DNA of 14,262 nt. Origin: Bacillota bacterium. GTDB taxonomy: Bacteria > Bacillota > Limnochordia > Darwinibacteriales > DTU012. Location: assembly GCA_012521805.1 (NCBI GenBank), contig JAAYLQ010000010.1:1-14262 (forward strand). The letters run 5' to 3'. Positions 6,601 through 11,994 of this stretch are shown here, in pieces (within the stretch, counting starts at the first letter, position 1; every line of letters begins with the position of its first letter). The position numbers and the translations under genes were made by a program. The notes below the pieces were generated by a model. The model did no database searches. It had not been told where the DNA came from and saw nothing but the letters and a program-made list of their open reading frames with translations.

Positions 6601-7464
6601 TTGCAGATCGTAACTTTAGGACCAAAGGGAACATTTTCGGAAGAAGCGGCTTTAATTTATCAGCAGCGGATTACCGGAACTACTGCTCCGGAAAAAATCA
6701 GATTTTTAAATATTTTGGACTGCCTAGAACAGGTTGAGGCCCACAAAGCAGATCGGGCGGTTCTGCCCGCGGAAAACATGGTTGACGGAATTATCGGTAA
6801 TTCATTTGACGCCCTGATTGAGTTTCATGATTTTGTCAAGGTCTGTGATGAAGTGCATGTCACCATCGAATTTGTCCTGGCTGGTCAGATGGATAGTCCT
6901 GATCAAATTAAGCAGATCTTGTCCCATCCTTCAGCCCTCAATCAGTGCGCCCGCAACCTGGAAACTCTGTTTCCCACTCCGCTGCAGGTACCAGTCTCAT
7001 CAACGGCAGAAGCAGCGGTTAGGGCGGCTAAAGAACAAGGAGTAGCAGCTCTCTGCTCACCGCGAACAGCGGAAGAATACGGTTTGAATATTCTCTATGA
7101 AAATTTGGCTGATTATCCCAATAATGAAACCCGCTTTTTTGTCTGCGGCTTGACCGACAGCCCCCCTACCGGGAATGATCGCACTTTACTGGCAGTCCGA
7201 TTTGGTGTTAACCAGCCTGGGCAGCTCCATGAAATTACTGGATTTTTTGTGGAAAATGGGATTGACCTGTCATTTGTCCAGTCCCGCCCGTATAAAATCC
7301 AGCCGCAGCAGTATGTGCTGCTCTTTGAAATGATCGGCCATAAATCTGAGCCTGGGCTGAAAAGAGCGCTGCAGCAGATTGAGCAGAAAGTCCGGGCTAC
7401 CAACGGCTGGAAAAAAGTGCTTGGAAGCTATCCCCACCGCAAAAGGGCAGGATCTTGTCAGTAA
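6601..7464 (+). CDS. pheA: Prephenate dehydratase with C-terminal ACT domain
   Basis: Converts prephenate to phenylpyruvate, water and CO2 in phenylalanine biosynthesis. The 287 residues are a normal length for a monofunctional enzyme without chorismate mutase. The catalytic domain spans about 1-180: LGPKGTFSEEAAL at the N-terminus, PAEN (57-60), SHPSALNQC (108-116), SSTAEAA (133-139) and the catalytic TRF triplet (177-179). The ACT domain (about 195-275) should bind Phe for feedback control. Its two regulatory motifs are variants: PGQL instead of the usual PGAL, and QSRP (227-230) instead of ESRP. The ENS block reads ENM. The start is TTG 6601, supported by GGGGAGGA (6586-6593) 7 nt upstream; no better ATG exists. 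A 48-nt gap separates it from the next gene, so they are probably co-transcribed. Confidence 0.94.
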   Translation: MQIVTLGPKGTFSEEAALIYQQRITGTTAPEKIRFLNILDCLEQVEAHKADRAVLPAENMVDGIIGNSFDALIEFHDFVKVCDEVHVTIEFVLAGQMDSPDQIKQILSHPSALNQCARNLETLFPTPLQVPVSSTAEAAVRAAKEQGVAALCSPRTAEEYGLNILYENLADYPNNETRFFVCGLTDSPPTGNDRTLLAVRFGVNQPGQLHEITGFFVENGIDLSFVQSRPYKIQPQQYVLLFEMIGHKSEPGLKRALQQIEQKVRATNGWKKVLGSYPHRKRAGSCQ

Positions 7465-7512
7465 ACAGCAAATTTGATAAGCTAGTAGGGTTAAGAGAAG
7501 GGGGGACCGGCT

Positions 7513-8640
7513 GTGCTGCAAGAATTATTGACCTCCTGTTTTTTGATTGTAGCGGCCGAAATGGGAGATAAATCACAAATTTTAGCAATGACTTTTGCCA
7601 CTAAATACTCGATCCGCCAAGTGATGCTTGGTGTGTCCATTGGTGCACTGCTGAACCACGGCATTGCGGTCGCCCTTGGTTCCTCCCTATCTAAGCTGAT
7701 TGCTTTAGATCTAGTTCGCATACTAGCCGGCGCTGCGTTCATCCTCTTTGCCCTGATTTCTCTGGCAAATTCAGGAGAGGATGAACCAGATGAGGCCGAA
7801 AACCATAAATTTGGTCCGGTGCTCACAGTAGCAATGGTCTTTTTTATTGGCGAACTGGGAGACAAGACACAGCTGGCTGCCATAACCCTTGCAAGCAGCG
7901 CAGACTATCCCCTTTTGGTCCTGGCGGGAACAGTCTCCGGCATGATCATTACAGGTGCAGTAGGGATTATTATCGGCAGTCGGATGGGTAAGCGGATTCC
8001 TGAGTTTGCAATGCGGATCATTTCCGTTTTCGTCTTTTTATTTTTTGGGCTGGTTTCCTTGTACAAAAACCTGCCCCGGGAGTGGCTGGCTCCTGCAAAC
8101 ATTTTTACAGCAATTATGATTTTAGGTTTGACTGTCACTTTCCTCATCCGCCGCGCCTGGAGGATTCACTCCAGCCAGATCCTGACTCCCCTGCAGGCTA
8201 GGGCGGAGCGGCTGCGGCGTCAGCTTGCGGATATTAAAATGTTGGTTGACGATTTGTGCGTCAATCCGAAACCCTGCGCTGACTGCAGCTGCAGCCAATG
8301 TGTGCTGGAAAGTGCGCGCCAAAACATCAGTGCTTATCTCAATCACAAAGCGACCATTCCCTTTGCCAGGCAGCTGGATACCCTGCAGGTTGATCGGCGC
8401 TACTTTGATATCGCCAAAGTGCGGGGAGCTTACTGTCAAACAGTTGCATCCTGCCAAAACTGCAGTTCAGCACACCAAGATACCTGTGTGCTCAATCAAA
8501 CCCGGAAAGTGTTTGAAAAGATCTGTTTTGACAAAACCCTTCCTTTCACCGGGGATATGGATCGCTATTTAGCCGAAGTAAGAAAAGAGTCGCCGGTGCT
8601 GGCTGCCAAAATCCAGCGCTTGTTAGCTGATGCCAGTTAA
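7513..8640 (+). CDS. GDT1/UPF0016 cation transporter with C-terminal cysteine-rich domain
   Basis: The first about 215 of 375 residues form a GDT1/TMEM165/UPF0016 transporter. Family members move Mn2+ or Ca2+ out of the cytosol, and bacterial ones are Mn2+ exporters. Both signature motifs are present: EMGDKSQ (16-22) and ELGDKTQ (114-120), one per inverted half, with about six membrane helices. A normal member would end here. This one continues with about 155 cytosolic residues: a charged helix (222-248), then ten cysteines at 249, 255, 258, 260, 263 and 308, 314, 317, 325, 338. Each group opens with C-x5-C-x2-C. I infer zinc, Mn/Fe or iron-sulfur binding, perhaps as a metal sensor for the transporter. 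GTG 7513 is preceded by AAGGGGGG (7498-7505) at 7 nt. lipB begins 19 nt after the stop. The tail matches no family I recognise. Confidence 0.9.
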   Translation: MLQELLTSCFLIVAAEMGDKSQILAMTFATKYSIRQVMLGVSIGALLNHGIAVALGSSLSKLIALDLVRILAGAAFILFALISLANSGEDEPDEAENHKFGPVLTVAMVFFIGELGDKTQLAAITLASSADYPLLVLAGTVSGMIITGAVGIIIGSRMGKRIPEFAMRIISVFVFLFFGLVSLYKNLPREWLAPANIFTAIMILGLTVTFLIRRAWRIHSSQILTPLQARAERLRRQLADIKMLVDDLCVNPKPCADCSCSQCVLESARQNISAYLNHKATIPFARQLDTLQVDRRYFDIAKVRGAYCQTVASCQNCSSAHQDTCVLNQTRKVFEKICFDKTLPFTGDMDRYLAEVRKESPVLAAKIQRLLADAS

Positions 8641-8659
8641 ATAAGGAGGAGCGGTTGCC

Positions 8660-9367
8660 ATGGATCTTGAAGTGTGCCAGTTAGGCTTGGTATCATACGC
8701 TGAAGCATTGGCTGTCCAAGAACAGCTGTTGGTGATGCGACAGCAGAACCGAATCGGCGATCTGCTCCTTTTGCTTGAGCACAACCCCGTGATTACTCTC
8801 GGTAGAAAGGCTAAAACAGAGCATATCCTGATGCCCCAAGAGTGGCTGCAAAAACAGCAGATTGAGGTGTACCGCACCAACCGCGGTGGCGATGTCACCT
8901 ACCACGGGCCGGGACAGATTGTCGGATATATGTTTATTGACCTGCACCATCACGGCCGCAGTCTCCGGAGCTTTGTACATAAACTGGAGCAGGTTTTTAT
9001 TAACTTATTGGAGCGGTATTATCAAATTAATGCGTTTCGTGACCCGGATCACACCGGGGTATGGGTTTCCCAGGGCAAAATTACTGCAATCGGCCTAGCG
9101 GTCAAGCGTTGGGTCACCATGCATGGTTTTGCCTTTAATGTAAACACCAATCTTGAGCATTTCCGCTGGATTGTCCCCTGCGGGATTGCCGATAAGGAAG
9201 TCACCTCTCTGGCAGTGTTAACAGGAAGAGAAATTGATCTTCAAGGCGTGTATCAGCAGGTACTGCACAGTTTCTGTGAAGTTTTTCATTACAATCCAGT
9301 AATGCTCACTCAAGCACAATTACAATCTTACCTCAGGAGTATGTCCAATGAGAAAGCGCAAACCTGA
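8660..9367 (+). CDS. lipB: Octanoyltransferase LipB
   Basis: Transfers octanoyl from octanoyl-ACP to a lysine on lipoyl-accepting proteins (GcvH or E2 subunits), the first step of lipoate synthesis. The 235-residue protein has the key motifs: RGGDVTYHGPGQ (75-86), catalytic Lys140 in GKITAIGLAV, the WVTMHGFAFNV block, and catalytic Cys174 in PCGI. It is complete. ATG 8660 follows AAGGAGG (8643-8649) by 10 nt, a slightly long spacing; that site begins just after the preceding stop. It overlaps lipA by 20 nt. B. subtilis lacks LipB and uses LipM/LipL instead, so this gene points to a different Bacillota branch. Confidence 0.97.
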   Translation: MDLEVCQLGLVSYAEALAVQEQLLVMRQQNRIGDLLLLLEHNPVITLGRKAKTEHILMPQEWLQKQQIEVYRTNRGGDVTYHGPGQIVGYMFIDLHHHGRSLRSFVHKLEQVFINLLERYYQINAFRDPDHTGVWVSQGKITAIGLAVKRWVTMHGFAFNVNTNLEHFRWIVPCGIADKEVTSLAVLTGREIDLQGVYQQVLHSFCEVFHYNPVMLTQAQLQSYLRSMSNEKAQT

Positions 9368-10226
9368 TTGGCTGAAAATTAAATATCGCAATAATGAGCA
9401 GGTAACGAAGGTTCAGCGATTAATGGATAATTTATCACTGCACACTGTCTGTCAAGAAGCAAGCTGCCCTAATCTGTTTGAATGCTTTGGCCGCAGAACA
9501 GCTACTTTCATGATCTTAGGCAAATACTGCACCCGCAACTGCAGTTTCTGCAATGTGGAAACTAATCGTCCCCAGCCGGTTGACCCTGCAGAACCAGAGC
9601 ATGTAGCAGCAGCTGCAGCCGAACTAGCTCTCAAACATGTTGTGATCACTTCTGTTACCCGCGATGATCTGCCGGATGGCGGCGCTTCCCATTTTGCAGC
9701 GGTGATTAATGCGGTGCGGGCTCGTAATCCGCAAGTCCAGATTGAAGTGTTAATTCCTGACTTTAAAGGCGATCCAGACGCCTTAGCGGCAGTACTCGCT
9801 GCGGAGCCTGATGTTCTCAACCATAATATTGAAACAGTTCCCCGCTTATACGCCGCAGTTCGTCCCCAAGCCATCTATCAGCGCTCACTTCAGGTACTGC
9901 ACCAGACCAAACAGCTCAAACCAGAGATGATTACTAAATCCGGAATCATGGTCGGTTTGGGGGAAACTATGGATGAAGTGCAGGCTGTGATGGAGGATCT
10001 GCGCCGGGTTGACTGCGATCTGCTCACCATTGGTCAGTATCTGGCTCCAAGCAGAAACCACCACCCTGTGATCGAGTATGTTACCCCCGAAACCTTCCAA
10101 ACCTATAAGGAAATTGGCCTTGAGCTCGGCTTCAAACATGTAGAATCAGGACCATTAGTGCGCAGTTCTTACCATGCTGAAGCTGCAGTTAAAGGGATCA
10201 AAATGGATAGGCAGGTGAAACCATGA
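9348..10226 (+). CDS. lipA: Lipoyl synthase LipA (radical SAM)
   Basis: Inserts two sulfur atoms into protein-bound octanoyl groups, using S-adenosylmethionine and an auxiliary 4Fe-4S cluster that is sacrificed as the sulfur source. The 292-residue protein has both cluster motifs: auxiliary C35-x4-C40-x5-C46 and radical-SAM C61-x3-C65-x2-C68. The C-terminal RSSYHA motif (from 272) supplies the serine ligand. VTRDDLPDGGA and the NHNIETV block are typical. ATG 9348 lies inside the end of lipB in another frame, with AGGAG (9335-9339) 8 nt before it; an out-of-frame ATG at 9341 is too close to that site. The stop overlaps lpdA by 4 nt (ATGA). lipB-lipA-lpdA thus form a tightly coupled unit. Confidence 0.98.
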   Translation: MRKRKPDWLKIKYRNNEQVTKVQRLMDNLSLHTVCQEASCPNLFECFGRRTATFMILGKYCTRNCSFCNVETNRPQPVDPAEPEHVAAAAAELALKHVVITSVTRDDLPDGGASHFAAVINAVRARNPQVQIEVLIPDFKGDPDALAAVLAAEPDVLNHNIETVPRLYAAVRPQAIYQRSLQVLHQTKQLKPEMITKSGIMVGLGETMDEVQAVMEDLRRVDCDLLTIGQYLAPSRNHHPVIEYVTPETFQTYKEIGLELGFKHVESGPLVRSSYHAEAAVKGIKMDRQVKP

Positions 10227-11602
10227 TTTATGATTTAATCGTGATCGGCGGCGGTCCGGCAGGGTATCTTGCCTGTGAAAGGGCAGGAGCTGCCGGTCTG
10301 AAAACGCTGCTGATTGAGGAGCGTTTTATCGGCGGTGTCTGTTTAAACGAAGGCTGCATTCCCTCAAAAACACTGCTCCACTCCGCCAAGATCTATGACT
10401 ATGCCCGCTTCAGCGACAAGTACGGGGTTACTGCCGATAAGGTAACTTATGACCATACCAAGGTAATTAAGCGGAAAAACAAAGTGGTGAAAATTTTAGT
10501 CGGCGGCATTAATGCAAAACTGAAGGCATTAAAGGTTGACGTGGTGCAGGCAGCAGGTAAAATTCTTGGATCAACCGGCGATGGGTTTGAGGTTGCTGCC
10601 GGCGGAGAAACTTATCGGGGGAAAAACTTACTGATTGCAACTGGTTCCTCGGCAATCATGCCGCCAATTCCGGGAGCTGAAGTAGGTTATCAGGCCGGTT
10701 ATGTGGTCACCAGCCGGGAAATCCTGGACCTTGAAGCAGTGCCCCAATCTTTAGTGGTTGTTGGCGGAGGTGTAATTGGGCTGGAAATGGCCTCCTATTT
10801 CAATTCGGTTGGCAGTCAGGTGACAGTAATTGAAATGCTGGACCATATTGCTGGCGATACCGATAGGGAGATCAGCACGATTCTCCTGAAGAATTATCAA
10901 AAGCGGGGAATCACTTTCCACCTCAGCTCTAAAGTAGTTGAAATTACAGCAGACGGGGTAGTTTATGAAAAGGACGGCAGCCAGGAATTTGTTCCGGCTG
11001 AGAAAGTGCTGATCAGTGTTGGCCGCAGGCCAAATGTTACCGGGCTTGGTCTAGAAAAGATCAATGTTGAGCTGGAGCGGGGAGCGGTTAAAGTCAATGA
11101 ATACGGTCAGACTAATGTGCCGGGTATCTACGCTGCTGGAGATGTCAACGGTCGTTCCATGCTCGCCCATACCGCTTACCGGGAAGCAGAGGTCTGCATC
11201 AACAACCTCCTCGGCAAACAGGACCGGATGCGCTACCATGCGGTTCCCGCTGTAATTTACACCAATCCAGAAGTAGCGGGGGTTGGCGAGACTGAGGCCA
11301 GTGCCAAAGCGAAAGGCATCGATTTTGAGTCAATCAGCCTTTCCATGCGCTACAGCGGCCGCTATGTTGCTGAAACGGAGGGCGGCGACGGGATCTGCAA
11401 AGTGCTGATTGATAAAAGCAGCAGCCGGCTGATTGGCGTGCATATGATCGGCAATACCGCCTCAGAAATCATTTGGGGTGCTGCTGCCCTGATTGATCTG
11501 GAAGTCAAGCTTGAGGAAATTAAGCAGCTGATCTTCCCCCATCCAACTGCTGCGGAAGTAATTCGGGAAGCAATCTTTGCCTTAGACAACAGGCTCTCGT
11601 GA
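10223..11602 (+). CDS. lpdA: Dihydrolipoyl dehydrogenase (E3)
   Basis: An FAD enzyme that reoxidises the dihydrolipoyl arm of 2-oxoacid dehydrogenases, acetoin dehydrogenase or the glycine cleavage system, reducing NAD+. The 459 residues are the usual length, without an N-terminal lipoyl domain. Seen in order: FAD-binding GGGPAG (9-14), redox-active Cys40 and Cys45 in GGVCLNEGCIPSK, NAD-binding GGGVIGLE, the second FAD site AAGDV, and a dimerisation domain with active-site His440 and Glu445 in PHPTAAE. The residue usually His in HAHPT is Phe438. ATG 10223 overlaps the lipA stop. The stop TGA (11600-11602) is within a perfect terminator stem. Its placement after lipB-lipA shows it serves lipoylated enzymes, but which ones is not visible here. 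Confidence 0.95.
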   Translation: MIYDLIVIGGGPAGYLACERAGAAGLKTLLIEERFIGGVCLNEGCIPSKTLLHSAKIYDYARFSDKYGVTADKVTYDHTKVIKRKNKVVKILVGGINAKLKALKVDVVQAAGKILGSTGDGFEVAAGGETYRGKNLLIATGSSAIMPPIPGAEVGYQAGYVVTSREILDLEAVPQSLVVVGGGVIGLEMASYFNSVGSQVTVIEMLDHIAGDTDREISTILLKNYQKRGITFHLSSKVVEITADGVVYEKDGSQEFVPAEKVLISVGRRPNVTGLGLEKINVELERGAVKVNEYGQTNVPGIYAAGDVNGRSMLAHTAYREAEVCINNLLGKQDRMRYHAVPAVIYTNPEVAGVGETEASAKAKGIDFESISLSMRYSGRYVAETEGGDGICKVLIDKSSSRLIGVHMIGNTASEIIWGAAALIDLEVKLEEIKQLIFPHPTAAEVIREAIFALDNRLS

Positions 11603-11623
11603 TTAGTCACGAGAGCCTGTTTT
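11588..11623. terminator. Perfect 15-bp terminator shared by convergent genes
   Basis: AACAGGCTCTCGTGA (11588-11602) pairs perfectly with TCACGAGAGCCTGTT (11607-11621) across a TTAG loop. A short TTTT run (11620-11623) favours plus-strand termination of the lpdA operon. The lpdA stop is the last three bases of the left arm. The stop of the converging P-II-like gene (11605-11603) is in the loop. On the minus strand no good T run follows. Confidence 0.88.
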
Positions 11624-11950
11624 GTCATCTAAGCCTAATGCCCGGGCAACAGGCAGTACACAGACAACTCCTGTTTCCGGCTGATTGAGATCCCCAACTA
11701 CCTCCTGGATCACATCAATAGCACCATCTACCTGCTCTTCTGTTTTCAAAATTACAAAGATCATGCGATTAAAACGTTCACTAACACCTAATGTGGCAAA
11801 GCGAGAGAAAACCGGAACACGATCGGCCATCAAGTGGGCCATCCCGATACTGTCAACAACAGTTGCCCGATCAATCCCAACACGCAGAAAGCCTTCGAGA
11901 ACATATGGTACCTGATCAGGATCACTTAGAATAGCTAACAGTAAATACAG
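11603..11950 (-). CDS. P-II-like small protein with probable CTG start
   Basis: A 115-residue protein resembling small P-II-like/ferredoxin-fold regulators. The visible pattern is a first strand YLLLAIL, helix DQVPYVLEGFLRVG, then ATVVDSIGMA, a loop, a strand MIFVILKTEE, a helix, and DLNQPETGVVCVLPV. No conserved P-II uridylylation tyrosine is evident, and the ligand is unknown. The domain's first strand is encoded upstream of the first in-frame ATG (11842), which would remove 36 residues. No ATG, GTG or TTG occurs in frame before the upstream stop codon. CTG at 11950-11948 lies 8 nt after GGGAGG (11964-11959), so I propose a CTG start. A base error in the assembly turning ATG to CTG is the main alternative. 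It follows the redox fusion gene by 44 nt, so the two are probably one operon and functionally tied. Confidence 0.7.
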   Translation of the reverse strand: MYLLLAILSDPDQVPYVLEGFLRVGIDRATVVDSIGMAHLMADRVPVFSRFATLGVSERFNRMIFVILKTEEQVDGAIDVIQEVVGDLNQPETGVVCVLPVARALGLDDKTGSRD

Positions 11951-11964
11951 GGGCAGTTCCTCCC
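11948..11964 (-). promoter_or_regulatory. Ribosome site deciding a CTG start
   Basis: GGGAGG (11964-11959) lies 8 nt before CTG (11950-11948). A second in-frame CTG at 11956-11954 is only 2 nt from it. This ribosome site lies only 30 nt past the upstream stop, and no other canonical start in the frame uses it. Confidence 0.6.
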
Positions 11965-11994
11965 TTCTGAATGGTGGTTAACTCGCAAGCTATA

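Noticed and set aside
11603..11842. ATG 11842 as the start of the P-II-like gene
   Set aside because: It would drop the first strand and helix of the domain and has no ribosome site.
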